From: Ashinkailepas kermadecensis
Lineage: Eukaryota > Arthropoda > Thecostraca > Neolepadidae
Assembly (NCBI GenBank): GCA_034440615.1
Contig: JAOTOM010005055.1
Coordinates: forward strand, 372,001 to 436,000
Reading direction: 5' to 3'
Length of the DNA stretch: 64,000 nucleotides
Below, one piece after another: positions 48,888 to 62,036 of the stretch. A program made the translations under genes and the position numbers. The notes beneath the pieces are model-generated. The model was given only the letters and a program-made list of their open reading frames with translations. It was not told where the DNA came from and did no database searches. Position 1 is the first letter of the stretch. Each line of letters starts with the position of its first letter.

Positions 48888-49497
48888 CACTGGCGGATCC
48901 AGGGAGGGGCCATTCCGGCCATGCCCCCCCCCCCGAAGCGCTTAAAAAGGGGGGGGGGGCATAGTGTCTTTTGGCCTTCCGAAACCAACAGAAGTCAACT
49001 AAATTAAAATTGAGTAACCTTTGCCGAGGTTAAAAAAATGGCGTCTGGATGAAAGAATCTCCAATTTTATAGGATTTTTTAAATTAAAAAAGAATTGTTT
49101 GTAAGCCAGTATGGTAGCATAGTAGATTCTGACACACATCGAGGGTTCCATGCTGCTCAAGTTCTGCTTACAGCAAGAGTTGACAAAATCGGATCCGTCA
49201 GTGTATACGTGCACGAACGTTGACGTGGTACAAGACGTTGAACGTGAACGTGAACGTTTTCGTAAACAATGACAAAATTCCGGTAACATAGAAACGGTGG
49301 AGGTAGGCTAGGGCCCCTACACAGGAAATTATGTTGTCAATTATTATTTTATTTGTATTTTAATTATTATTTTTTAAATGGGCCCCTTTGCCAAATAGTG
49401 GTCGAAATCCGGTGCTTTTAACCAAAAATAGTGGTAGAATAGGCACCCTGCAATCCGTTCGAACCCTCCCCTGATGCAATTCCTAGGTACGTCACTG
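48888..49497 (-). mobile_element. Family X element, fullest copy
   Basis: Runs from CACTGGCGGATCC (48888) to GTACGTCACTG (about 49497). Read on the minus strand it follows the same order as 47109-47466 plus 47697-47992: ATTTTTGGTTAAAAGCACC, TTCACGTTCACGTTCAACGT, AACTCTTGCTGTAAGCAGAA, then the G-rich end. No protein domain recognised, so it is probably a non-autonomous element of about 0.6 kb. Confidence 0.65.
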
Positions 49498-49531
49498 GGG
49501 GAGGGGGAGGGGAGGGGGCTGACGCCGAAAA

Positions 49532-50450
49532 GATATTTAGGGCAATAACAGGGCACAATGAGCAGGTCTTGCTGCAGAAAGACTTAGACGAGCTTGTGAA
49601 GTGGTCCGAAAAATGGCAAATGAAATTTAATTTTGATAAGTGCAAAATCATGCATGTAGGTAGGCAGCATATCAAGGCTCCGTACTTGATGGATGGGCAA
49701 GTACTATCTGTGACTCAGCGGGAGAAGGACTTAGGTGTTATTTTGAACACAAAATTGGGGGCATCAGAACAGACCAAAGAAGCCAGGAAGAAGGCACTAA
49801 GAATGCTTGGGGCAATAAATAGGAATGTATCATACAAAAGTGAGGAAGTCATCAGGAAGCTTTACTGTGCATATGTCAGGCCACATTTGGAATACTGTGT
49901 CCAAGCTTGGTCCCCTAGTTATGAAAAAGATTGTTGGCTTTTAGAGAGAGTACAAAAGAGGGCAACAAAAATTGTGAATGGCATAGGCAACCTGGCATAT
50001 GAGGAAAGATTGAAGAAACTGAATATGTTTTCACTTAGATATAGAAGGCTGAGAGGAGATCTCATCGAGGTCTTTAAATTTGTTCATGGTCAGGAATAGG
50101 GTTATCTCAGGGAACTGTTTTAATTTAACAGAAATGATGCAATTAGAGGTCATGAATTCAAAATTAAAGTTAATCACAGCAGGACAAGGTTAAGACAGTC
50201 TTTCTTCACCAACAGGGTAGTAGAACACTGGAACCAGCTGCCAGAAACTATTGTCAGTAGCAACACATTGAACATCTTTAAAAACAGCATAGACAATCAT
50301 TATAAGAATAGGGGGCTTGTTTTTCTGTATTCCAGGGAGAGTTGATTGGCGCATTTGGTGGAAAACTGGTTCAGTGTACAGAGTGCAACCAAGAAGGGCC
50401 CTTGTGGCTCATAGTTGCACTGATCTTTTATGTCTTTATTATGTCTTTAT
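49532..50450 (+). mobile_element. CR1-like LINE, copy 2, inserted into a family X-associated repeat
   Basis: The left boundary GACGCCGAAAA and right boundary GAAAACCGAAAG rebuild the uninterrupted text GCCGAAAACCGAAAG found inverted near 47065-47095. The 5-bp duplication GAAAA (49527-49531 and 50451-50455) therefore flanks the LINE. The 3' end carries ATGTCTTTATTATGTCTTTAT. Confidence 0.87.
49533..50344 (+). pseudogene. LINE copy 2 RT C-terminal part and C-terminal domain
   Basis: The frame opens just after RT motif C ([20 protein letters not shown]), so the catalytic aspartates are not included. It continues [60 protein letters not shown] and [20 protein letters not shown] to a TAG after FKFVHGQE (50097-50099). 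The similarity continues beyond this stop and a further TAA within GNVSREL-type text (about 50120) to SRVVEHWNQLPE-like residues near 50230-50344. It is truncated at the 5' end on arrival and cannot encode an active transcriptase. Confidence 0.87.
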
Positions 50451-50501
50451 GAAAACCGAAAGTGGCCGCCCCCCCAAACCGGTGGGCTACATCCGCCAGT
50501 G

Positions 50502-51422
50502 TACCAGGTAGTAGCGAAAATCATATGTAATTTCAATGCATTATTCGACGTAATCGGAGGATTCCCTTGTACTTCCCAATGGGTTGGGTTAATGGTAGAT
50601 TGTGTGGTGAATGATTACCATAATATATTGTCAACCATATTAAAAATGATAAGCTCTTCAGTTGGCAACTATCTTTCTTGTCACTGCCTGTCAAAGCCAG
50701 ATATGCTTTTATTTAAGGGATTTTGCATAGTTGGAGCTGGACAAATTTCACAAGCCTCAATGAGATGTTCCTGGTTGTGGGCCAATAGGCAGTTTGTGGG
50801 CCAATAGACACCTCAATCTCAGTTGGTATTATCTCATGCATTAACAGTTCTGCACATTATCTAGTCTAATGTGATGCTCCCCATCTGCTTCCTGAAGCTC
50901 CCTGGCAGAATAAGTGGCAAGGAACTACCAAAATTGCTTGCTACACTGCTAAAAAAATCATCCTTTGTTTGCATTTATGTTCAAATTATTCCATGTGAAG
51001 CTTCATAGTGCTATTCCAGCACATTTTGTGCAATGCAAAGCATTTCATATTATTGTGAAATGCTAATGCACTGATGTTATTTGATGTTATTGTGTTATGT
51101 GTTATTTGATGTTATTTTATATATTTTATGTTATTTTATGATGTTATTTTTAATGCTTTAGGTAGGGTATGGAGATAGATAGTTCTCGGTTTTATTGGGA
51201 ATTGGTGATTTGAAATGGTGACATTAAGTTTGATAATGTACTGAAGCTTAAGCTAAATATCTAGCCAGCATCTAATGGCAACCATCATGGGCAATTAAAT
51301 GCTACTGAGTAAGTACATGAAAAGGAGATTTAGAAGTAGAAGCCATAATTATGTGTGAAACCACACTAGAACCATATTGAGTGAGGTGCTATGCTGGTCC
51401 ATAACAGTGGCTTTCTTTTCAG
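50502..51422. other. Intergenic or intron; ends in an acceptor-like site
   Basis: No gene recognised. A short AT-rich array of GATGTTATTTT-type words lies at about 51075-51150. The end (about 51411-51422) reads TTTCTTTTCAG, a good 3' splice acceptor immediately before the THAP-coding segment. Confidence 0.5.
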
Positions 51423-51963
51423 GTGAAGGGTCAGTCATGGTGCACTGTTCTGTGGCTAGTTGCAAGATGTGGTCAGGAAGGAAAGGAAAGAAGAAGATGG
51501 CCCAGGGTGTAGGTGTGTTTTGGTTTCCAACAGATGAAAATGTTTTCAAGATTTGGATAAAAGAATGTGCTCGAGCAGACCAGTTTGATTTAACAAGGCG
51601 TACATCTGTTCCAATCACTTTACCTGTGCCGATTATGATGCATCATACTTGTTGAAATTGAAGATGATGCCCGAATCCTGTCATAAGTCATCCCTAAGGC
51701 CTGATGCAATTCCTTCCGTGGACCTCCCATCCTCATCCTCTAGGTACAAGTGTGTTATGCATATCCTTGACTGCCAAATATGGCACCAATATCATGTGCC
51801 ACATCATGTGCCACATCATGTGCCATTATATGCGCAGTCACCCAGTGCCCATATCATAGGCACCATATCATGGGAAAAAGCTGGTGGACCATGCATGCAT
51901 AGACATTCACACCCATGTTTTTTGTTTGTTTGTTCCAAGTTTTTGTATGATTTGTTTCAATGA
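51423..51963 (+). pseudogene. THAP-type zinc finger protein fragment, one frameshift
   Basis: THAP domains are C2CH zinc-binding, sequence-specific DNA-binding modules found in animal transcription factors and P-element-type transposases. Starting at ATG 51437 the frame reads MVHCSVASCK (first Cys pair, C-x4-C), VGVFWFPTDENVFKIWIKEC (the conserved FP and W) and RADQFDLT. The partner frame, from about 51592, continues AYICSNHFTCADYDASYL (C-x2-H pair) and SLRPDAIPSVDLP (the diagnostic AVP-type end). The Cys spacing of about 48 residues fits the family. A one-base shift between 51586 and 51601 separates the halves, by mutation or sequence error. A splice-acceptor-like TTTCTTTTCAG precedes it, so it could be a first coding exon. 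Downstream is low-complexity HVPHHVPHHVP and a stop at 51963. Confidence 0.72.
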
Positions 51964-52029
51964 TATGCATATATATATTGCGTGTAAAGAAAATATACGA
52001 CCTTCAATATACCAGGAGGTGCTGAGTTG

Positions 52030-52095
52030 ACATCAAAAGTAACGTTAAAGATTATATTTTATTTCTCAACGTTTCGGCCAGGGGCCATCGTCAGG
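52030..52095 (-). ncRNA. Hammerhead-like core, PLE A2
   Basis: Minus strand: CTGACGA (52088-52094), GGCC/GGCC hairpin, GAAA (52072-52075), CGTT facing AACG (about 52042). Identical in the core to the A1 left-arm copy. Confidence 0.55.
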
Positions 52096-52366
52096 AGTGA
52101 TAAAAAATGTCAAGCTTAACAATTGAAAAAGAAGCACGCGGGAAAAAAGCGTGCAAAAAGACACGTGGAATGCAGAAAAGCCTCCTCACTGGTGCAGACA
52201 CTCAAAGAAACTCCAAACCGGAAACAAACTATGTCAAGATGGAATACTCTGAGGAAGCCCGAGCCGATGGTCCATATACATATCGATGCATACACTCACG
52301 CACATATATAGACATATATCCAATATAACGCGTAATACATAAAATATAATTTATGTTTATGTAATT

Positions 52367-54011
52367 TTATGTGATATACCAAGACGTCGTTTGCGTGTTT
52401 AGTTGCGGCCGTAGATTACGTATATGTAGAGATTCGAGGACCTTCAGATCCGCGTTGTCCCTGGCTGTTGCTAGAATTTCTACTTTGAAGTTTGTGTTAG
52501 TATCGCTGTGTTCCATGTTAGAATGTTTGTCGATCATGTGTTTGCCTAAAGGTGTGTATGCTCTCCGAAGTCTGGCATCTCCCAAGTGCTCATTGTACCT
52601 ATCCCTGATACTACGTTTGGTTTCACCGACATAAAATGTTCCAAGACAGCGATTGCACGTTATTTTATAAACTACGTTTTTCCGCGTGCATCTACCTTTG
52701 AGCCCGTTGATACAGGTGTGGCACGTCCTTCTACCAGCAGGGCATGGCGGCATTTCCAGGGCTGAGCGGACCAGGCAAGATTTCAGCGTAGGTCCGCTAG
52801 TCCAGGCTACCATAACATGGTTTAGATGAGACGAACGGATGGCTGCGTTTACCTGTCGACATAGTTGGTCATCGACAAAAGGAAGTTTCATGTAAACATA
52901 GTTGGGATTGCTACCCGCTCGATGCCGACGTTGCCCACCTATCCTACTCCTGTTGTGAGGGTGAACAGCACGAGCGGCGAAGTGTACCCGATGTGCTAGG
53001 TATCCGTTTTCCAGGAAAAGAGTTGTCATCTTCGCAAGGCTCCGCTCGCATGAAATAGTATCAGAGGAGACTCGTGCTGCTCTCCTCATTTGGGATGTTA
53101 AAACGGCCTTTTTAGTGGCCATCGGGTGGGCCGAATCATAGTGCATGATGATGGGGGCTGCCATTGGTTTAAAGTACAGTTCGGTGGTGTAGCTCCCATC
53201 AGCCTGAACTACAAACAACGTATCAAGGAAAGGAATCGAACTGCTATGACCAGTGTGTTCTAAGGTAAACTTGATGCTGGAATGTTGTTGGTTAATTTTT
53301 GCAAAGAAGTCGAGCAGAGAGGCCAAGCCATGTGTCCAAACACCAAAAATATCGTCTATATACCTCATGTAGGGAGCTGGTTTCAAATCATACGAAGCTA
53401 AGAAGATCGACTCAAGGTGGTGCATAAAAGCAATCGCTAAAGGAGGTGCACATCGGTTACCCATAGCCACTCCTTTTGTTTGCTTGTACATGGAGTTACC
53501 GAAACGTATGAGGTTATTGCTGAAAATATGTGTTAATAATTTCACACAGTCCTGTACCCCAATCCCAAAAAGACAAATATCATCCAGATTGTCCTCGATT
53601 AGACGAATCACAGCATCTATTCCTTCCTTTATCGGAATGCTGCCATATAAATGTTTGCACATCCATGGTGAAAACAATACTTCCTTCCGGAAGTTTGGTA
53701 GGAAACGTTTCTTTCACCCTCTGTAGGTACGACTTCGAGTTTGTCAGATGGGCGGGAACCAACGCTAGTATCTGGACAAGAATCTTGCTCAAGAACCAAG
53801 ATAACTTGTCTAGAGGGTCACCACTCGCCGACACTATAGGGCGCAGTGGAACCTCTAGTTTGTGGTTTTGGGGGAGCCCGTATAATTCCGCTGTGCGGCT
53901 GGAATGAGGAACGAGAGATAACACTGTGTCTTTATGTAACTTCCCTGATAAAGTTTCCTTGATGATAGTACATGTTTCGATTTCTAGACGTTTGGTAGGG
54001 TTTTCGTTGGA
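52367..54011 (-). pseudogene. PLE A2 reverse transcriptase plus GIY-YIG endonuclease, one frameshift
   Basis: The upstream frame (54011 to about 53655) reads [51 protein letters not shown] and IVFTMDVQT (motif A start). One extra T near 53652 shifts the frame. From 53650 to 52367 it continues LYGSIPIKEGIDAVI, KGVAMGNRCAPPLAIAFMHH (motif B), YMRYIDDIFGVWTHG (motif C, YIDD intact), IPFLDTLFV and LYFKPMAAPI. The nuclease follows: CHTCINGLKGRC, VVYKITCNRC and FYVGETKRSIRDRYNEHLGD, with a stop after TTSWYIT. Apart from that single frameshift and the missing N-terminus, about 545 codons are intact. It is the reference for family A in this window. Confidence 0.9.
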
Positions 54012-54017
54012 TTAAAC

Positions 54018-54298
<281 letters not shown>

Positions 54299-54800
54299 AT
54301 ACATATATATATTTCATCTCTATTCATATGTTTTATTTCACATGTGTTCCTGAGGCATAATAGTTTAACATGTGTGGGTGTAAGCACATGTGTTATATAT
54401 GTATGTATATATTTATGTGTATGTGTACTTCTCCTTTCCCGTATTGGAGTCTGATCCCACAATCTGGACCCCCGCAAGGGTGTCAATTTACAGGCATGAT
54501 TGAGAGTCTGACACGCTTATTGTAGACAATTTGCGGCTAAATTAAGGTATTGTAAGATCTTTCTTTCCCTGCTTGAGGGGAGATCTATTGATGTGTGCTA
54601 CCAGTTTTTTTTCGACTCAGCATCGTGAGGGGAAGACCCAAGCCAATATTGAGGGTACCAGGAACTCCGCACAAGCATACAAATCAACACCAATACTTAT
54701 CTGTCTTGAGGGTTTCATCTTGAAGCCTCATCTGCCATCTTTAATCATTCGCTCTCTTAGCGACTTGCTATACCTGTCCTGAGGGCATTTTTTTCATGCA
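54299..54800. other. Intergenic, no gene recognised
   Basis: No supported feature. Confidence 0.5.
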
Positions 54801-55941
54801 GACATAAAGACATAAAAGACATAAAAGATCAGTGCAACTATGAGCCACAAGGGCCCTTCTTGGTTGCACTCTGTACACTGAACCAGTTGTCCATCAAATG
54901 TGTTGATCAACTCTCCCTGGAATACAGAAAAACAAGCCCCCTATTCTTATAATGATTGTCTATGCTGTTCTTAAAGATGTTCAGTGTGTTGCTACTGACA
55001 ATGGTTTCTGGCAGCTGGTTCCAGTGTTCTACTACCCTGTTGGTGAAGAAGGACTGTCTTAACCTTGTCCTGCTGTGATTAATTTTAATTTTGAATTGAT
55101 GACCTCTAATTGCATCATTTCTGTTAAATTAAAACAGTTCCCTGAGATAACCCTGTTCCTGACCATGAACAAATTTAAAGACCTCGATGAGATCTCCTCT
55201 CAGCCTTCTATATCTAAGTGAAAACATATTCAATTTCTTCAATCTTTCCTCATATGCCAGGTTGCCCATACCATTCACCATTTTTGTTGCCTTCTTTTGT
55301 ACTCTCTCTAAAAGCCAACAATCTTTTTCATAACTAGGGGACCAAGCTTGGACACAATATTCCAGATGTGGTCTGACATATGCACAATAAAGCTTCCTGA
55401 TGACTTCCTCACTTTTGTAGGATACATTCCTATTTATTTCCCCAAGCATTCTTAGTGCCTTCTTCCTGGCTTCTTTGGTCTGTTCTGATGCCCCAAATTT
55501 TGTGTTAAAAATAACACCTAAGTCCTTCTCCTGCTGAGTCACAGATAGTACTTGGCTACCCATCAAGTATGGAGCCTTGATATGCTGCCTACCTACATGC
55601 ATGATTTTGCACTTATCAAAATAAAATTTCATTTGCCATTTTTCGGACCACTTCACAAGCTCGTCTAAGTCTTTCTGCAGCAAGACCTGCTCATTGTGCC
55701 CTGTTATTGCCCTAAAGACCTTCAAATTATCTGCAAATTTCAAAACCTTACTGCTTAGGCCACTTTCAATGTTATTTACAAACATAATGAACAATAGTGG
55801 TCCCAGTACTGACCCTTGGGGGACTCCACTAAGAACATTTTGCCATGATGACTTTGTACCATTTAGCATCACTCTCTGCTGTCTATCTGAAAGCCACAAC
55901 CCTATCCATTTTAGGATGTTACCCACAATACCATGGGCCTG
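54801..55941 (-). mobile_element. CR1-like LINE, copy 3 (5'-truncated)
   Basis: Minus orientation. The 3' tail at 54801-54830 reads, on the minus strand, TTTTATGTCTTTTATGTC, the same terminal repeat as copies 1 and 2. Similarity starts near 55941 within RT ([15 protein letters not shown]). Confidence 0.87.
55129..55941 (-). pseudogene. LINE copy 3 reverse transcriptase fragment, catalytic motif altered
   Basis: One uninterrupted minus-strand frame of about 270 codons. It reads [40 protein letters not shown] (motif B), [19 protein letters not shown] (motif C), [20 protein letters not shown] and [20 protein letters not shown]. The C-terminal [20 protein letters not shown] comes before a stop after GYLRELF. 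Motif C is FADN instead of FADD, losing the second catalytic aspartate, so the copy should be inactive even if expressed. The open frame extends 24 codons upstream into unrelated flanking sequence (to 56013), which should not be taken as part of the protein. The stop after ELF also occurs in copy 2. Confidence 0.9.
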
Positions 55942-55942
55942 A

Positions 55943-57330
<1,388 letters not shown>

Positions 57331-59525
57331 CTCATCAACGTTGGGCAGCTTGCAGCCTGAAATAACTTATACAATATTCTCATCCTAAAATTCCCCCAGT
57401 TTTGCTGCAAATCGTGAATGAAGGTCGATTTAGCTAAAAACTTGGAGGCATTGGGAGGGGATCCCCCGATTGCAGGAGCGTCACTACTGGGGAGCCCGAA
57501 AACCCAGTCCACTGGAACCCCACGGTAACTCCCGTCCCCTCCCAATGGGAAAGCATTCCTAAACTTTTCACGCTTCGTCCATGTGGCGTGCCTGGCCGTG
57601 TCCCTCCCCCGGCAAAAATATTAGGACACCCCTGGCCCGCTTCCCGTGGATTCGCCTCTGGGCTTCATTCTTGTTCCGTTCCTTCTTCCATTGCCAGCTT
57701 GTCGACGGTGTATTTGACAATGGGTTCACCTCCCTCACCCGTCCCGGCTGCTTGCGCTCCTGCCGACTACTGTGCATCATTATTTGTTTTGCTTGACTGT
57801 GCACATAGATGCAATACAATGAAAACGTCTAGCAAGCGTGTCAGTGTTTCGTTTGCTCGCATGGACTCGATCATGCATACTTAGAATGTAGCGTGTTCCA
57901 CATGGAACGTTTGGAACAGTGTGCTTCCTCTCCTGTGGCTGATGTCTTTACATTGACGAACAACGGAGATGGATATGAACTTGGGGGGGGGGGGGGCGTG
58001 GACGTCCCCCCAGAACCGGTTAACATTGCACCCATGTGCATGGGGAATGGACTAAGCGCACGGTGTGGTTTCGGCCCTCGGTTAATATGTCTGACCTGTG
58101 GGTAGCAGCGCCGTGCTGGACGACTTCCGTCGTCCTTCGTCTTACACGAAAACAATTCATTTCAAGTTCGCTTAAGAATGGCGCCACAATATAATATATT
58201 TGCTGACTACATTCTCTCGCCCTTTGTCATCGTTTACAACAAACTCTAGTGAAGCCAACATGCATCGTCATGCAACGGCGCAGCAGATGGGGGAGGTGCA
58301 TAGTCATAGATGTAGGCTTCTAAAAATAATTGTGGGTTCACAATGCATGAAGTCAATGGGCGGGTTCAAATTGATCGGAAGTACACCCGCTTCAAAGTTT
58401 GAAATTATTTGGGGGAGGGGAAAGTCAGCATTGGCTGGGGGATACAAGAACTCTAAAATAAACATACAAAGATACGACGCTTGCTAAGCTCCCGCTCCTT
58501 TAGCGGCAGGAGGTTCCCCTGGAGGAGCCGCATGAAGCCCTTGAGAAATCCGACTGCGACCCTGCGCCCTACCCCCAGTACAAAAGGCCCGATCAGAGTA
58601 GTCCCTCCTCCCGAGACACCCAGACAGTCTCCTCCCATCGAAATGCCCTCCACCCTTTCAGCCTCACCCCCATAAGATAAGGTTTGTGTGAAGAAAGCCG
58701 CTCTCAGATTGAGGCCTCCCACTACAAAAAAAAAGTATGGCTGCGCCGTTGTCATGTGCTGGCTTATGCCCGATTCGTGGCATGGCTTGAGGTCTCTTGC
58801 CGCTTAAGACCAGTAGAAAATGCATTTTGACGGGCAAGCCTGGTTCGATCTACATTGGATTGAAGCTAAGTAGCGAAAAAGTCGCTTGCACTGTTTCCAT
58901 GCAGGTCTCAAACATCATGCAGCAATTTCACAAGGACACATGGATGCGTCCATGCACGGGGCGGGCTTCAGCTGATCGGATGGAGCGAGTTAGTTAATCT
59001 AAAGCTAGCAATGTCTGCGAATGCACTCAAAATACTAATGCTAACACCTTTCCTAGGCTGCGAAGGTGCCTGCTCCCTCAATGCCACCCCGAGTACAGCG
59101 CATCACCTCCACATACTCCCGCGACCCTATCGTTATAAAGTAAGTGCCGCGAGATGGAAGCATTTCACATACTGCATTTCCTAGCCTAAGCTTGTGATTT
59201 CACGCGGACAAAATTGACACTGTTCTGAAGGAAAAAGACGTGCCTACAGATTTTAGTTCGTTACTAGAAAGAAAACAACGTTTATTGGAAGCAATTCACT
59301 ACTTTGCATCGTGCGCGCCGCTCGTCCCATATCCATACGTGTTACGGCGCGGGCGGTTGACGCATCGTTGACGTCATAAGGCAACCTGCGCGGAAAGGTG
59401 CGCAGAAGCTTATGATTTTACCTTTGTATACGGCCTTGCGTGCCAGAGTATATTAAAGACACAGCCGCCATCACCACACGGTGTAGCAGGCTGGCAAAAT
59501 TCACTCACTCTCTCATATTAAAGAA
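57331..59525. other. Intergenic, no gene recognised
   Basis: No gene supported. G run at about 57984-57996. Several frames of 60-100 codons overlap on both strands without domains. Confidence 0.5.
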
Positions 59526-59529
59526 CGGG

Positions 59530-59740
59530 TACACCCAAGTTTAGTATATTCTCAGAACTAGTATATACTGTGCCTTGGTACAGTATGCTATTACAGTATA
59601 TTGTAATATTGCTATTTGGTACAGTATATTCACAGCTAGAATATGCGATATTCTACTAGAATGTGGTGGACATCTGGCAGATTATAGAATCCGATAGTAG
59701 AATATTCCAAATCTAGCAGATTCCTGGCAATTTCATTCAA
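59530..59740. repeat. AT-rich degenerate palindromic words
   Basis: Repeated TACAGTATATT, AGTATATTC and AGAATATTC words in both orientations. Possibly an old tandem or hairpin repeat, with no clear unit. Confidence 0.45.
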
Positions 59741-60160
59741 CAGCAGCTTCCTTTTCTGTCGAGGCTCGGCGCACGACTGGCCTTGAGGGCCAGCCGGTCG
59801 TCATGGCAACGACTCTAGGCCCCGCCCGCCGGGAATCGGCCGGCCAGTTTTGTGTAGTGTCCTCGTTTACCGGCAAGGAAACATACTTTTTTTCGAGGCG
59901 ATGCAAGTAAAAACGATCCGGATTCGTATGTAGAATTCTTCAGGCATTCGCATGATGTCAAATTTGCCTATATACAATACAAATTGCGTGCGTAAAGCCG
60001 TGGCAAATATTGGCCGTTTTGGCTTGACATGCACGCAAGGTGCTGCCGAGTATCGCCTTGGCTACGTCACAGGCCCGGGACAACTTGACCGCCCCCCGTT
60101 GCGTACAGTGCTTATGTTGGCGTTGACCCAGTCCAAGGCCTGACCCTGCTAACCCAGTCC
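59741..60160. other. Intergenic, no gene recognised
   Basis: GC-richer at 59770-59860. No supported feature. Confidence 0.5.
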
Positions 60161-61111
60161 TTAGGGTCTGTTCCCGTGGCTCCACCAGAAGGAACTCAGT
60201 GGAGGCTAGTTGAGGCTAGTTAGACTGGCCCACGGGAACGACCGGTGGAGCTTGGTGGAGAAATCAGCTGACAGCGGTGTGAATTCCGCGACAAAAAGGA
60301 AGCATTTGGTGCTGTATCATAAATTGGCCAAATTGCCTTTCAAATGTTTGTCTAGATGATCGCACAATGTACATAGTATGCCTTGTTTTACAAAGTCCAA
60401 AATTTGTCTTTATTTCTGGCTATGAATGTGTCCTTAGAGACTGTGGGGAGCACACGCCCTTTTCGCCTATGGGATGAACCAGGCAATCTCTCTTTCCTCT
60501 TGGTTGAGCATTGTCTCACCCTGTTTTGCGTTTGGCCTGCCTTCTTAACGTACAGCATATAATCTCGTGTCTGGATCCGCCGGGCTCCCTCGGCCCCGAG
60601 GCGCTTCTCTACCCGATGCTGACTTTTCCTCATCTCAACTTGCCCGACCTCGTCGATCGGGCTCAAGTAGGATTTTAGTCAGCGCCAGGAGAACGGCGGT
60701 ACTTCTGGGCACGGGAATTGCGGCGGATCCGGCCGGTAAAGTAACATCTTCCCTTAGGCCGAATGACGTAGATCAAAGGCCTAAAAAAACATGTTTGTGG
60801 TCTGCATCTGTTACTTCGACTATTGTTCATAGTTGTAGTAGTAATTTCATATTTCCTTTGCGAAGGATGATCTTGGTATTCAGTTGATGCATGAAGAAGA
60901 GATTCATATGAACGTTGTTTACGCGCAAATATATGGCGCAAATGCGCCGTGATTGAGCTCAACCGAAAAATCGCAATTGGACCCTGCTTTTGAGCTGGTG
61001 GAGCTTTTGCTCTGGTGGAGGTTGGTGGAGGAAAAATCTCCACCGGATTTGCGACGGGAACGACCAGTGGAAGTTTGTGGAGGTTAGTGGATCCACGGGA
61101 ACAGACCCTTA
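60161..61111. mobile_element. Harbinger-like MITE with TTA target duplication
   Basis: Starts GGGTCTGTTCCCGTGGCTCC (60164) and ends with the inverted form GGATCCACGGGAACAGACCC (61108), a TIR of about 20 bp with one mismatch. TTA stands on both outer sides (60161-60163 and 61109-61111), the 3-bp duplication typical of PIF/Harbinger elements. Subterminal motifs CACGGGAACGACCGGTGGAG (60221-60240) and CGGGAACGACCAGTGGAAG (near the right end) repeat inside. Open frames of 92-122 codons inside show no transposase motif, so the 945-bp element is probably non-autonomous. Confidence 0.75.
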
Positions 61112-61470
61112 GTGTCTCCCAAGGTTTTGGTCGTTGTGATATGTCTTGCTGCTATCCGCCCTTTATAAATAAGAGCACTGGTGCGGTGGCTTGTCATGAA
61201 AAGTAGCAATCTAGATGTGGTTGGCGACCGGAGGAAATACCGCAGCCTGCCATGGCATTGCAAACCATGCAATCACGAAGAGGTAGGTGTGACTGCGACG
61301 CTATGATAAGGGTTATATTTGGCTGTGTTAGGTTAGGTTAGGCTTTTGTTGTAAGTTGGATACATTTTCACAAAGAAATGTTTGGTAATAAAAACAAAAA
61401 ATTATCCAGACAGTTCATTAGTTAGCTAGGTAGGTAGGTACCTATTTGGGCTTTAGGCTTATGAATGCCA
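61112..61470. other. Intergenic with TTAGG tract
   Basis: Three TTAGG units at 61328-61343, then AGGTAGGTAGGTACC (about 61429-61443), words also found around 19071. Otherwise nothing supported. Confidence 0.5.
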
Positions 61471-61474
61471 TCAA

Positions 61475-61580
61475 GATGATGGGACCATTCATTTTCTGTG
61501 CAAATGCCTACTTTTTAGGTTGTAAGCAAAATAACACCAAAAAGGGCTTTGAGTTAGGTAAAAGAAAAGTTATAAATATA
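61475..61580 (+). repeat. Family Y copy
   Basis: CATTCATTTTCTGTGCAAATG, then GCAAAATAACACCAAAAAGG and CTTTGAGTTAGG, in the same order as at 18570-18680. Confidence 0.6.
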
Positions 61581-61604
61581 ATGAAATGCAATCCCTAGTG
61601 AAAG

Positions 61605-61830
61605 AAATCCCATGGGATTGACCCATCAAATTGCATGGGATTGTCCTTGTCCGGATATTAAACATTCCCCATGAGACAATCATGTGGGAATCCCATGCAG
61701 TTCCCTATGGGAATCCACCAAAGGATTCCTACACAGTCTCCGAGGGATTTTATACTATTCCCAGGGTGAATTCTCCAGGGATTCCCACTGAGAAATCACA
61801 GTGGGGAAGCCCAGACCCTGATGGGATTTA
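61605..61830. repeat. Array of palindromic CCCATGGGATT-type words
   Basis: TCCCATGGGATT, GCATGGGATTG, GTGGGAATCCCATG, TATGGGAATCC and CAGGGATTCCCA recur at 15-40 bp intervals in both orientations. Confidence 0.6.
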
Positions 61831-62036
61831 TAAACCAGCATAAACCCGACTGGTCCTCCCAGAGCATGTTCATGCAAACAGGATGAAACGATGTATGACA
61901 CTCATGTTTTGAAGGTGGCATGTAAAGAACATGCGATAACAGGTGGCATGTAAAGAACTCCTACTTCATAGGAGATTGCCGAGGAAATGAACATCTCAGT
62001 TGGCATGCTCTACATCGCATATTCGGCCCACACAAT

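Larger units (their letters stand above)
51977..54011 (-). mobile_element. Penelope-like element, family A, long copy (A2)
   Basis: Minus orientation. The 5' side is cut at 54011-54017 where a (TA)n array begins. The 3' side ends in TTGCGTGTAAAG next to a short TA-rich tract (51961-51978). The 3' region matches both arms of the palindrome at 24057-25539. It carries RT, GIY-YIG and the hairpin core. Confidence 0.9.
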
